This document shows, piece after piece, positions 17,332 through 25,454 of a DNA stretch of 64,000 bases (its first letter is position 1; each line of letters begins with the position of its first letter). The stretch lies in NCBI GenBank assembly GCA_963799425.1, contig CAWCXA010000007.1, positions 558,001-622,000 of the forward strand, given 5' to 3'. The notes under the pieces are model-generated. The model had not been told where the DNA came from. It saw nothing but the letters and a program-made list of their open reading frames with translations, and searched no databases. This stretch comes from CAVWSM01 sp963799425 (GTDB taxonomy: Bacteria > Actinomycetota > Actinomycetes > Jiangellales > Jiangellaceae). The translations under genes were made by a program, and so were the position numbers.

Positions 17332-18075
17332 TCACGTCTGGCTGTGGCTTGTCGCCTCAACGGCCTGCAGGACGAGCTGGGTAGCCGCCTCGGGCTGCGA
17401 CACGAACGAGACGTGAGAGGCCGGCACCTCCACGATCGTCGCTTTCGCGCGCTCGGCCATGAATCGCTGGAGCGCCGGCGGGATCGCCTTGTCCTCAGTA
17501 CCGACCAAATACCAGCACGGCAGCGTGTTCCACGCCGGCGGGGCCGACGGCGTGGCTGCGAACGCGGCGGCCGCGTATGGCCGCTGCGCCGCGGCCATCA
17601 CCGCGGCCGTCTCGGGATCGACGTCAGCGGCGAAGGCTTCGCGGAACGCCTCGGGAGCGAGGTAGAGGTCGGTGCCCTCGCTCCCGTCGGGGTTGGTGAA
17701 CGGCACGGGCCTGATCGAAGGCCCCACAAGGCTACCTTCGAACTTCTCGAGGAGCTGCTGCTGGCTCTCGCCTACGTTGCACATCCAGCCGTTGAAATAG
17801 ACGAGCGCCAGCACCTGGTCGTTGCCGATGGCGGCGGTGGAGATGACATTGCCGCCGTAGGAGTGGCCGACAAGCACGATCGGACCAGTCAGCGTCCGCA
17901 GGAATTCGGCCAGGTAGGCGGCGTCGCCAGCGAGATCGCGAAGCGGGTTGCCGAACCCGATGGCGGTAAACCCACGATCGCGCAGGGCGCGAATCTCGGG
18001 GTCGAAGCCCGTCGCGTCGGCCCAGGCACCGTGGACGAGGACGATCGTCGGGGTCTCACCGGCCATTGTAGTCAC
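17332..18075 (-). CDS. Alpha/beta hydrolase
   Basis: 247 residues of the alpha/beta-hydrolase fold. TIVLVHGAWADATGF gives the oxyanion-hole HG motif, VLVGHSYGGNV the nucleophile elbow (Ser about residue 90), and PASHVSFVSQPEAATQ the catalytic His. VGTEDKAIPP carries the likely acid. This looks like the salicylate-esterase/YqjL-type or EstC-like esterases often annotated as alpha/beta hydrolase. GTG 18075 is preceded by AAGAGGAAGC; ATG 18066 is an alternative. Substrate not identifiable. Confidence 0.88.
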   Translation of the reverse strand: MTTMAGETPTIVLVHGAWADATGFDPEIRALRDRGFTAIGFGNPLRDLAGDAAYLAEFLRTLTGPIVLVGHSYGGNVISTAAIGNDQVLALVYFNGWMCNVGESQQQLLEKFEGSLVGPSIRPVPFTNPDGSEGTDLYLAPEAFREAFAADVDPETAAVMAAAQRPYAAAAFAATPSAPPAWNTLPCWYLVGTEDKAIPPALQRFMAERAKATIVEVPASHVSFVSQPEAATQLVLQAVEATSHSQT

Positions 18076-18288
18076 CGCTTCCTCTTAGGGGGTTTCACCG
18101 ACTCCGCAGGCTACTCCGCTGCTCGCTCGCTCAGGCGAGTTCAGCCGCCCCCGCCACCCAAACCCGGCGCATGTCGGCTACGCAGCGTGGCAATCGCTCT
18201 GCTGCAAATGAGTGCGTGTACCGCGGAACGGGTTCGCGCCTTTGCCATGATCAGACGGGAAGACTGGCGCGCGTGAGAGGGACATCCC

Positions 18289-18711
18289 TTGCCTTTGGAT
18301 GAATCGCTGCCAGCCGAGGCTCAACCCGGCGACGTCGAGTTCTCCCTTGCATGGCGAACAGAGGCCGGGCAGTTGATTGGTGAACTCGAAGCATGCAACA
18401 CCAGCGACCACCCGATCCGGCTCTCTGGAAAGCCAACGCTCGCACCACTAGGCAGCGATGGTTACCCGCTAGAGCCGACCACAATCGTGTCGGCGGAGTT
18501 TCGACCACCCGGCCATGTGATCTTGGAGCCGGGTGGGAGGGCACGAGCGGCCGTGGGATGGGGTGGTTGGGCGGCGACGCCTGCTTCCGGCAGGGTGCGC
18601 GTCATATGGTCCGGCGGGCAGGTGGAGGTCACGGCCTCTTGTCCTCGACAGGCCCCTTCTCGCGGCCCTGCCGACAATCTTCGGAGTTCGTGGATTGAGC
18701 GGGTCGGCTAA
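18289..18711 (+). CDS. DUF4232-like small protein
   Basis: 140 residues from a TTG start at 18289. The core reads LEACNTSDHPIRLSGKPTLAPLGSDGYPLE, then VILEPGGRARAAVGWGGW and VEVTASCPRQAP, which is the layout of DUF4232 beta-sandwich domains (a CxNTS strand, a glycine-rich turn, a PG-x-A strand, and a late Cys). DUF4232 proteins are normally secreted lipoproteins, but no signal peptide is seen, so the start may be wrong or the protein is cytosolic. The Ser/Pro-rich tail after residue 120 has no similarity. Function is unknown. Confidence 0.55.
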   Translation: MPLDESLPAEAQPGDVEFSLAWRTEAGQLIGELEACNTSDHPIRLSGKPTLAPLGSDGYPLEPTTIVSAEFRPPGHVILEPGGRARAAVGWGGWAATPASGRVRVIWSGGQVEVTASCPRQAPSRGPADNLRSSWIERVG

Positions 18712-18906
18712 GGACTCTGTCAGCGGCGTGAGTGAGCGACTGTAATGCGCTGGGGTGCACACCAGTGGCCCTATTCCGGGTCGACCTCGGGGTTGTCCCC
18801 GATGAGTCGGCGATCCGTGCCACCTATCATCGCGGCAGGCGGTGTCTTGTTCGACGCCCTACCGCTGCCTGACCAAGGGCAGCGTCACCTGAAGGAGCAC
18901 GAAATC

Positions 18907-19167
18907 ATGGTTGGTTTCCTTGTCGCCGGTCTGATCATCGGGGCTCTTGCTCGCCTCATCAAGCCGGGTAAGCAGAGCCTGAGCATCCTGGCCACGCTAG
19001 GCCTAGGCCTGGTCGGCTCCGTCATCGGCGGACTCGTCGCCCAGTTCTTCGGTACCGGTAGCATCTGGGAACTGAACGTCCTCGGGTTCGTCACTGCTGT
19101 GGTCGCTTCCGTGCTGCTCATTGGAGTCGCCGAAGGTTTGGTCGGAAAGTCGCGTACTCACGTCTGA
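18907..19167 (+). CDS. GlsB/YeaQ/YmgE family membrane protein
   Basis: An 86-residue inner-membrane protein of the transglycosylase-associated (GlsB/YeaQ) family. Three hydrophobic helices are visible: MVGFLVAGLIIGALARLI, LSILATLGLGLVGSVIGGLVAQFF and ELNVLGFVTAVVASVLLIG, with the family GLVG..IGG pattern. ATG 18907 is preceded by a strong GAAGGAGCAC site. In many bacteria the family is induced by general stress; here I see no obvious alternative-sigma promoter upstream. Molecular function is unknown. Confidence 0.9.
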   Translation: MVGFLVAGLIIGALARLIKPGKQSLSILATLGLGLVGSVIGGLVAQFFGTGSIWELNVLGFVTAVVASVLLIGVAEGLVGKSRTHV

Positions 19168-19438
19168 GACTCGTCGGCAAACGGAGGTCGACCTTCTGTC
19201 GGTCAACTGGCTCGCGCTGGAGACCTGGCGGATGGCGGCTCAACAGCCATGCTGTCAGCGCGCAACAGGCAGGCCCCTACGTTGGACCGGCATGTTCGTG
19301 CGCCCGCCCGCAGAGCGGCAATTGAGGCTGTTCCCGCGGGAACGTCGACATGGTCCGGCGAGTGGCCGCAGTCATCGGAGTGAACCTGTGGCTTCGGCGG
19401 CTGGTGGAGTTCGCTGGTGCTGTCCTTCAGAGTGGGTG
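19168..19438. other. Intergenic region with palindrome copy 2
   Basis: About 270 bases without a convincing gene. The only clear feature is the GTTCCCGCGGGAAC palindrome at 19330. Confidence 0.4.
19330..19343. repeat. Palindrome GTTCCCGCGGGAAC, copy 2
   Basis: The same perfect 14-base palindrome as at 10409-10422 and 56901-56914, here 96 bases upstream of the HIT-like gene start (ATG 19439). Confidence 0.6.
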
Positions 19439-19801
19439 ATGGTCGGGCACGCTGAGGGCATGCGCTTTGCTGACGACTGCGTGATCTGCCGCGGCCGGGA
19501 TGGCGATCGCGAGCTTGGGCGCGTGCAGGCATGGGAGGACGGCCTGTGGCGGGTCACCGTCAGCCTGAGCGCACCGGTCGTGGGCTTCTCCTACCTCGAG
19601 CGCAAGCGGCAGATCCCCTACATCACCGAATTGGACGGTGTTGAGGCCACGACGCTCGGGCCAGTCTTGGCCCGGGTTACCCGCGTTCTGGCGGAGGAGA
19701 CCGGTGCGGAGCAGGTCTACGTCAACGGCCAACCACCACCTCAACCGGAGCAAACGCTCCGCACGGTCGCCGACCAGTTGGCACGACGCCTACGCGACTA
19801 A
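19439..19801 (+). CDS. HIT-like protein lacking the HxHxH motif
   Basis: 120 residues starting at ATG 19439 (ATG 19460 is possible). The N-terminal half is HIT-like: FADDCVICRGRDGDRELGRVQAWEDGLWRVTVSL (CxxC zinc ribbon) and PVVGFSYLERKRQIPYITELDGVEATTLGPVLARVTRVLAEETGAEQVYV. In HIT enzymes this strand is followed by a segment carrying the catalytic HxHxH triad. Here VYVNGQPPPQPEQ jumps directly to a terminal helix (LRTVADQLARRLRD), so about 30 residues including all triad histidines are missing. The gene is either an inactive homologue or an internal deletion. Confidence 0.6.
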   Translation: MVGHAEGMRFADDCVICRGRDGDRELGRVQAWEDGLWRVTVSLSAPVVGFSYLERKRQIPYITELDGVEATTLGPVLARVTRVLAEETGAEQVYVNGQPPPQPEQTLRTVADQLARRLRD

Positions 19802-19932
19802 CGCGATTCGGTTGAGACGGCCGTTCCTAGTCGCTATGCGCGAACACATGCAACGCAGGGCGTTGCCGCGGTAAGGTTCGCAGGCGCTCGACCGGCGGCA
19901 GTGAGTGCGGTTCGCACGCCACGAGGGAACTG

Positions 19933-20550
19933 CTAGTTCCGTTCGACCGGCTGTCGCAGGATGGTGCGCAGCTTCGACGGATCGACCCTCCGAGCGTCGC
20001 TGAGGTAGATCTCGTGATGCTTACCGGTCATACGAAGTCCGGCGCTCGGGATGAAGCTGTAATGGAGCTCGGCCAGCGTCTCGGCTTCGTCGTCATATCG
20101 GCCGACGTGCAGAGTCTGGACTGCGGTTCCCTCGTGGAGGGTTTCCAGGCGAATTTTGTCGAGGCTGGCGGGGCGGTTCTTCGACGCGACCCTCGCCATG
20201 GCGTCGTCGAACATCTGGGACGTGATCCAGTCGGGGCACATGATCATCGCGGCCCAGTCCCAGTGGGACTTGTCGCGTGCCGAGGTGAAGGCGTCCATGT
20301 CAGATGCCCACCACAGCGCCTCCAGCGGTGGGACCACATAGTCCCGGCCAAGGTCTCGCTTGCTGGCGAATTTGAGCTTGTAGGCGACCGGGTAGAGCGT
20401 AGAGATCGCGTCCGCATACTCCTGCGCGGTATTCGGGTCACCATGCCCGTCGATCATGAGGTACTGCAGCGGCGGCACCTCCACAATGCGGAACTTGCCG
20501 GCTCGCGCGCGATAGGCGTCCAACGTCTTCTTGAAGTCCGCCTTCACCAT
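19933..20550 (-). CDS. GyrI-like small-molecule-binding protein
   Basis: A GyrI-like (SBP_BmrR-fold) protein of about 205 residues. The N-terminus MVKADFKKTLDAYRARAGKFRIVEVPPLQYLMIDGHGDPNTAQEYADAIS, the strand DYVVPPLEALWWASD, and the tail AGLRMTGKHHEIYLSDARRVDPSKLRTILRQP match the common actinobacterial/Firmicutes GyrI-like group. ATG 20550 is favoured as AGCAGGTGGCG precedes it. These proteins are thought to bind hydrophobic compounds; substrate unknown. It is a single gene. Confidence 0.88.
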   Translation of the reverse strand: MVKADFKKTLDAYRARAGKFRIVEVPPLQYLMIDGHGDPNTAQEYADAISTLYPVAYKLKFASKRDLGRDYVVPPLEALWWASDMDAFTSARDKSHWDWAAMIMCPDWITSQMFDDAMARVASKNRPASLDKIRLETLHEGTAVQTLHVGRYDDEAETLAELHYSFIPSAGLRMTGKHHEIYLSDARRVDPSKLRTILRQPVERN

Positions 20551-20674
20551 CGCCACCTGCTCATCGACCTACCGGCATCGATTCTTCCCCACACCACAGA
20601 CCGTCGGCACAACTCCATACGGCAGATCCGGGCGAGCGTAGCCGCCCTACACGCGGCAAAGGCGGAAGGGATGA

Positions 20675-21013
20675 TCAAGCCCTTCTGGTGCTCATTGGTC
20701 GGTGGATCCGGGTTTGTGTGGCCACGTTTCGAAGTTGCTCCAACTTCGTCACTACATCGACGGCGAGGTTCGGCCCGTCGAGCGGGCCACGAACGTACGC
20801 GGCGGCACTCACGACTTTCCCGGAGCGCGTCACGATCTGCAGGCCAGCGTTGCGAAACGCGGGGTATGGCGGCGGCTTTCGCACCTTGGCTACCTCTGCC
20901 CATGGAAGTTGCTTGGTGGTCAGCCAGTTTCTGACAATCACATCCTGCTCGGTTGCGATCACCGCGACGCGGAACGCCTGCACCAGAACGAGCGTCGACC
21001 AGGCGCCGACCAC
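20675..21013 (-). CDS. Membrane PH-domain protein, start uncertain
   Basis: From GTG 21013 the frame encodes 112 residues: one hydrophobic helix (GAWSTLVLVQAFRVAVIA) and a bacterial PH-like domain (VIVRNWLTTKQLPWAEVAKVRKPPPYPAFRNAGLQIVTRSGKVVSAAAYV). The same frame stays open upstream to 21139 and encodes a second hydrophobic helix (AAFLFGIALIGFLLALSAFTV), just what actinobacterial PH proteins of this kind have, but with no ATG or GTG before it. So the true N-terminus is either missing or uses an unusual start. The gene diverges from the pterin dehydratase gene. Confidence 0.6.
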   Translation of the reverse strand: MVGAWSTLVLVQAFRVAVIATEQDVIVRNWLTTKQLPWAEVAKVRKPPPYPAFRNAGLQIVTRSGKVVSAAAYVRGPLDGPNLAVDVVTKLEQLRNVATQTRIHRPMSTRRA

Positions 21014-21186
21014 GGCGAACAGTACGACACCGAACGCGTCGAGCTCACCGACAGTGAACGCCGACAGCGCCAGTAGAAAGCCGATCAGCGCGATCCCGAA
21101 GAGGAACGCCGCCCGCGCAAAGGCGGCAGATCCGGTTGTTCATTGCGCCAGTGCTGCGGGCTTATTCAGGGATAGGGTCCCCGTCC

Positions 21187-21894
21187 ATGGACATGCTGAA
21201 AGGCGAACAGATCGCCGAGGCGAACCTGACCGACTGGCGCAAGCTGGCCCAGGGACTGCATGCGCGCTACGTGATCGACGACTTCGCCACCGGCGCACGG
21301 TTCGTCGCCGCGGTGGGCGAGGCGGGCGACGCGCTCGGCCACCACCCGAGCGCGTCCATCGGTAAGCGATACGTCGACTTCAAGTTGGTCAGCGACGACG
21401 CCATCTACCGCGACGACGAAGGCACCGAACACGTTGTTGAATGGGTGACCCAGCAGGACGTCGACCTCGCGCGACGGATCACCGAGATCGCCGTTGACCA
21501 CAAGGTCGACGCCGACCCGGCCTCGGTCAGCGACATCGAGCTCGGCCTCGACACGGCGCGATCCGCGACCATCGCCCCGGTGTGGGCCGCCCTACTGACC
21601 GGGAGCGCCGATGCCCAGGGCCGCGGGACCCCCAGCGACGAGATCCGGGATGCCACGGGACGGGTGCCAAACCTGTGGTTTGGGGACGCCGAGGAACACG
21701 AGGCCCCGGGTCAGCGGTTCCACATCGAGATCTATGTGGCGCCCGAGGTGGCCGCGCAACGGATCGCCGCTGCCGTCGCCGCGGGTGGGACTGTCGTCGA
21801 TGACAGCGACGCGCCCTCGCTCACCGTGATCGCCGACCAGGACGGCAACAAGGGAATCGTCTGCGTCGACGCGTCCGCTGCGAAGAAGGATTGA
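21187..21894 (+). CDS. Pterin-4a-carbinolamine dehydratase fused to a VOC domain
   Basis: 235 residues. The first ~100 are a pterin carbinolamine dehydratase (PCD/DCoH) domain: LKGEQIAEANLTDWRKLAQGL, then FATGARFVAAVGEAGDALGHHPSASIGKRYVDFKLVSDD, where HHP is part of the active site, and DVDLARRITEIA. The rest is a VOC glyoxalase-like domain (PNLWFGDAEEHEAPGQRFHIEIYVAPEVAAQRIAAAVAAGG and ADQDGNKGIVCVD). PCD dehydrates 4a-hydroxytetrahydropterin; the VOC fusion is a common actinobacterial arrangement with unknown role. ATG 21187 gives the conserved N-terminus. Confidence 0.85.
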   Translation: MDMLKGEQIAEANLTDWRKLAQGLHARYVIDDFATGARFVAAVGEAGDALGHHPSASIGKRYVDFKLVSDDAIYRDDEGTEHVVEWVTQQDVDLARRITEIAVDHKVDADPASVSDIELGLDTARSATIAPVWAALLTGSADAQGRGTPSDEIRDATGRVPNLWFGDAEEHEAPGQRFHIEIYVAPEVAAQRIAAAVAAGGTVVDDSDAPSLTVIADQDGNKGIVCVDASAAKKD

Positions 21895-21923
21895 ACCGGC
21901 AAGTCGGTTGACCAGTGGCCTGG

Positions 21924-21946
21924 CCGCGGGTCACTTCGGCCCGCGG
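21924..21946. terminator. Hairpin after the PCD-VOC gene
   Basis: CCGCGGG (21924-21930) and CCCGCGG (21940-21946) form a GC-rich stem with loop TCACTTCGG, 30 bases after the stop and ahead of purB. No T-run follows. Confidence 0.45.
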
Positions 21947-22038
21947 GATCGCTCTTTGGTCTGAGCGAGCACACCCTACCGCTCGTTGGACCGAGCTTGC
22001 CCCGCCATCCAGCGGCGGTAATACGTGACAATGGACGC

Positions 22039-23469
22039 ATGAGCAAGCCCGCGATCCCCGACGTTCTCGCCGCGCGATATGCGTCTCCGGAGCTGGCGAC
22101 ACTGTGGTCGCCGGCGCGCAAAGTCGTCCTTGAACGGCAGCTGTGGGTCGCAGTGCTCCAGGCCCAGCGCGACCTCGGGATCGACGTGCCAGATGGCGTG
22201 GTTGAGGCGTACGAGGCGGTCATCGACCAGGTGGATCTCGACTCGATCGCAGCCCGCGAGCGGGTGACCCGGCACGACGTCAAGGCGCGCATCGAGGAGT
22301 TCTCCGCCTTGGCTGGTGAGGAGCACATTCATAAGGGGATGACGTCTCGCGACCTGACTGAGAACGTCGAGCAGATGCAGTTGCGTCTGTCCTTGCTGCA
22401 CGTGCGCGATCGCGTGGTGGCGACGCTCGCGCGGCTCGCGCGGCTGGCCGTTGAGTACTCGGAATTGGTCATGGTTGGCCGTTCGCACAACGTCGCGGCA
22501 CAGGCGACCACGCTCGGCAAGCGGTTCGCCTCCGCGGCCGACGAGCTGCTCATCGCGTATGAGCGGCTGGCGGACCTGATCGAGCGCTATCCGCTGCGCG
22601 GCGTCAAGGGACCGATGGGCACGGCGCAAGACATGCTCGACCTGCTCGGTGATGACGCCGCCAAGCTGGCCGACCTTGAGCAGCGGGTCGCAACGCACCT
22701 GGGCTTCTCTCGCGTATTGACGTCGGTCGGTCAGATCTACCCGCGTTCGCTCGACCTCGACGTCGTTTCGGCGCTCGTGCAGGTAGCCGCCGCGCCGTCG
22801 TCGCTCGCGACCACGATCCGGCTGATGGCCGGCAACGAGCTCGTGACGGAGGGGTTCAAGGAGGGCCAGGTCGGTTCGTCGGCGATGCCGCACAAGATGA
22901 ACACACGTTCCTGCGAGCGTGTCAACGGGCTCGCGGTCGTCCTGCGCGGCTATCAGTCGATGGTGTCCGAGCTTGCCGGCAACCAGTGGAACGAAGGCGA
23001 CGTCTCCGACTCGGTCGTGCGACGTGTTGCACTGCCGGATGCGTTCTTTGCCGTCGACGGCTTGTTCGAGACGTTCTTGACGGTGCTCGACGAGTTTGGC
23101 GCCTACCCTGCGGTCATACAGCGCGAGCTAGACCGCTACCTGCCGTTCCTCACGACCACGAAGGTGCTGATCGCGGCGGTACGCCACGGCGTCGGGCGCG
23201 AGACCGCGCACGAGGCGATCAAGGAGCACGCGGTCAGTGTCGCCCTTGAGATGCGCGAGAAGGGCACCGACCGCAACGAGCTGTTCGACCGGATCGCCGC
23301 CGACTCTCGGCTGCAGCTGTCGCGGGCTGACCTCGCGTCGCTGGTGGCCGAGCCGCTGACGTTCACTGGTGCGGCGCAGGCACAGGTCGCCGAGGTCGTA
23401 CGTCGCGTCGAGGCGATCGCAGCTGAGCATCCCGCGGCGGCCGCGTACTCACCTGCCACCATCCTCTGA
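22039..23469 (+). CDS. purB: Adenylosuccinate lyase
   Basis: PurB cleaves SAICAR to AICAR and adenylosuccinate to AMP, two steps of purine synthesis, as a homotetramer in the cytosol. The 476 residues carry all fumarate-lyase features: GEEHIHKGMTSRDLTENV (region 1 with catalytic His), VGRSHNVAAQATTLGKRFA (second His region) and the signature loop GSSAMPHKMN near residue 278 with the flexible catalytic Ser. The start is ATG 22039, since its N-terminus SKPAIPDVLAARYASPELATLWS is typical. It is followed by a hairpin and a convergent ligase. Confidence 0.97.
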   Translation: MSKPAIPDVLAARYASPELATLWSPARKVVLERQLWVAVLQAQRDLGIDVPDGVVEAYEAVIDQVDLDSIAARERVTRHDVKARIEEFSALAGEEHIHKGMTSRDLTENVEQMQLRLSLLHVRDRVVATLARLARLAVEYSELVMVGRSHNVAAQATTLGKRFASAADELLIAYERLADLIERYPLRGVKGPMGTAQDMLDLLGDDAAKLADLEQRVATHLGFSRVLTSVGQIYPRSLDLDVVSALVQVAAAPSSLATTIRLMAGNELVTEGFKEGQVGSSAMPHKMNTRSCERVNGLAVVLRGYQSMVSELAGNQWNEGDVSDSVVRRVALPDAFFAVDGLFETFLTVLDEFGAYPAVIQRELDRYLPFLTTTKVLIAAVRHGVGRETAHEAIKEHAVSVALEMREKGTDRNELFDRIAADSRLQLSRADLASLVAEPLTFTGAAQAQVAEVVRRVEAIAAEHPAAAAYSPATIL

Positions 23470-23486
23470 GCACTCTCGACGGCGCA

Positions 23487-23564
23487 CACCGCTAGGACTA
23501 ACTCCGCACCACCAGGGCCACGGACCTAGTGGTGCGGGGGCGACCATGCTGAACGTGGTCATTC
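23487..23564. repeat. Intergenic repeat, copy A
   Basis: CACCGCTAGG (23487-23496) and TGCTGAACGTGGTCATTC (23547-23564) reappear, 17 of 18 bases for the second block, at 32096-32153. Both copies sit in gaps between convergent genes, just beyond the stop of the minus-strand gene. This copy encloses a hairpin. Confidence 0.45.
23504..23537. terminator. Hairpin after purB
   Basis: CCGCACCAC (23504-23512) pairs with GTGGTGCGG (23529-23537), in the gap between convergent purB and the acyl-CoA ligase. Confidence 0.55.
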
Positions 23565-25454
23565 GGCAACGTGGCGGGCGGCGGCGGCGTGGGTGTACAG
23601 CGCGTCGATCTCAGCCGCGTAGCGCTCGACAACCTTGGCCCGGCGGAGCTTGAGCGACGGAGTTAACAGCCCGTTGTCTTCGGTGAAATCGTCAGTCATG
23701 ACTGAGAACGTACGGATCGACTCAGCCCGCGACACGGCGGCGTTTGCGGCGTCGACGGCGCCTTGCAGCTCGGCCCGCAGTGCATCGTCCGACTCGTCGC
23801 CCGCGTGCTTGCGCCAGTGAGCGACTGCTTCCTCATCCAGCGTGACAAGCGCTGCGACGAACGGCCGATTGTCACCGACGACGATGCATTGGCTGACCAG
23901 CGGATGCGAGCGGAGCCGGTCTTCGAGCAAACCCGGCGAGACGTTCTTTCCGCCGCTCGTCACGAGGATCTCCTTAGCCCGTCCGGTGATGGTGAGATAG
24001 CCGCCGGAGTCGAGCGAGCCGAGGTCGCCAGTGGCGTACCAGCCCTCCTCGTCGGGCCCGCCGGACATGTCGCCGTGATAGCCGGGGAACACCATAGGCC
24101 CGCGCAGCAGCACGTCGCCCTCGTCGGAGACGCGTACCGCACATCCGGGCAGCGGCCGCCCGACGGTGCCTGGACGCGGCCGCAGCGGCGGGTTGACCGT
24201 GATCGCCGCGCTCGTCTCTGTTAGCCCGTACCCTTCATAGATCGCGATGCCCGCACCAGCAAAGAAGTGGGTGAGCTGCGGCGACAGCGCGGAGCCGCCG
24301 GAGATCGCGTGGCATACGCGGCCGCCGAGCGCGGCTCGGATGCGGCGGTAGACCAGCAGGTCGTACAACCCGTGCGCGGCACGCAGGCCGAGCATGCCAA
24401 ACCTCGAAACGGAGCCGCGGTCGTCGACTTCGAGCGCCAGCCGCCCGTACCGCTCCGCAATCTTGGCCGCACGGTCGAACGCGCCGGTCTTGCCGATCTC
24501 GGCCGCCTGCATCCGTCCTGTGTCGCGGATCTTCTCGTACAGGTAAGGCACCCCGACGAGGAACGTCGGCCGGAATGATGCGAGCTCCGGCCGCAACTCA
24601 TCCGGCTTCACTGATGGCGCATGGCCGAGCAACACCCGGCCGCGCAGGCACGCGAGCTGCACGGCACGGCCCAGCGAATGGGCAAGCGGCAGGAACAGCA
24701 GCGTCGACGGTTGTACGCCCGTGATCGCCTTGAACGTCGGCAACAAAAGCGCGACCAGTGTGTCGGCCTCGGCCATCAGGTTGCCGTGCGTGAGCACGCA
24801 GCCCTTGGGGACGCCGGTCGTCCCAGATGTGTAGATGATCGTCGCCGGCGCGGTGGGCTTGAGCGCGGCGCGGCGAGCAGCTATTTCCTGCTCCGGCACC
24901 TGCGCACCCTCGGCACGGAGCGCGTCGAGCACGCCGGACTCGATGCTCCATGCCGGCACGGACAGGCCCGTCGCCTCGACCAGGCCAACGAGCTCGGCGT
25001 TCTCGGCGAGACAGCAGAACGCGTGGCTGTCGGACAGGATCCAATGCGCCTGCTCGACGGACGACGTGGGATAGACCGGTACGGTGACGCCGCCCGCCGC
25101 CCACACAGCGAGGTCGAGCAGCATCCACTCATAGCTGGTTCGTGCGATGAGGGCGACCCGGCCGCCGCGCGGCAGCCCGCGCGCCAGGAGCCCGCGAGCA
25201 ACCGCGGTGACGTCCTCGGCCAACGCCGCAGCAGTGACGTCGACCCAGTGCCCGGCGACCTTGCGGCGCACGACGACCGCTTCGGGCGCCTCGGCCGCGT
25301 TGACGTACGGAGTGTCGGCCAGGCTGCCGGAGCTCGGCAGCGAGACGGTGTCGAGCGCTGGCGCTATCACCTGGCGGGCCCGGCCGTCCTCGACGATTAC
25401 CTCGACCGGCGGCTCGGCGACCCTGCGACGCGCACGGCGCAGATCGTTGATCAA
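23559..25454 (-). CDS. Long-chain fatty-acid--CoA ligase (AMP-forming)
   Basis: A 631-residue ANL-superfamily ligase that activates fatty acids to acyl-CoA through acyl-AMP. Visible motifs: ATIIYTSGTTGVPKGCVLTHGN (P-loop A3, near residue 205), YEGYGLTETSAAI (A5), GWYATGDLGSLDSGGYLTITGRAKEILVTSGGKNVSPG (A7-A10 with hinge and Lys). The order and size match bacterial FadD15-type synthetases. TTG 25454 overlaps the upstream thiolase stop (TTGA), indicating coupled translation. It sits in the fatty-acid module and supplies acyl-CoA substrate to it. The C-terminal KLRRAKVVERYAAEIDALY helix is intact. Confidence 0.93.
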   Translation of the reverse strand: MINDLRRARRRVAEPPVEVIVEDGRARQVIAPALDTVSLPSSGSLADTPYVNAAEAPEAVVVRRKVAGHWVDVTAAALAEDVTAVARGLLARGLPRGGRVALIARTSYEWMLLDLAVWAAGGVTVPVYPTSSVEQAHWILSDSHAFCCLAENAELVGLVEATGLSVPAWSIESGVLDALRAEGAQVPEQEIAARRAALKPTAPATIIYTSGTTGVPKGCVLTHGNLMAEADTLVALLLPTFKAITGVQPSTLLFLPLAHSLGRAVQLACLRGRVLLGHAPSVKPDELRPELASFRPTFLVGVPYLYEKIRDTGRMQAAEIGKTGAFDRAAKIAERYGRLALEVDDRGSVSRFGMLGLRAAHGLYDLLVYRRIRAALGGRVCHAISGGSALSPQLTHFFAGAGIAIYEGYGLTETSAAITVNPPLRPRPGTVGRPLPGCAVRVSDEGDVLLRGPMVFPGYHGDMSGGPDEEGWYATGDLGSLDSGGYLTITGRAKEILVTSGGKNVSPGLLEDRLRSHPLVSQCIVVGDNRPFVAALVTLDEEAVAHWRKHAGDESDDALRAELQGAVDAANAAVSRAESIRTFSVMTDDFTEDNGLLTPSLKLRRAKVVERYAAEIDALYTHAAAARHVAE

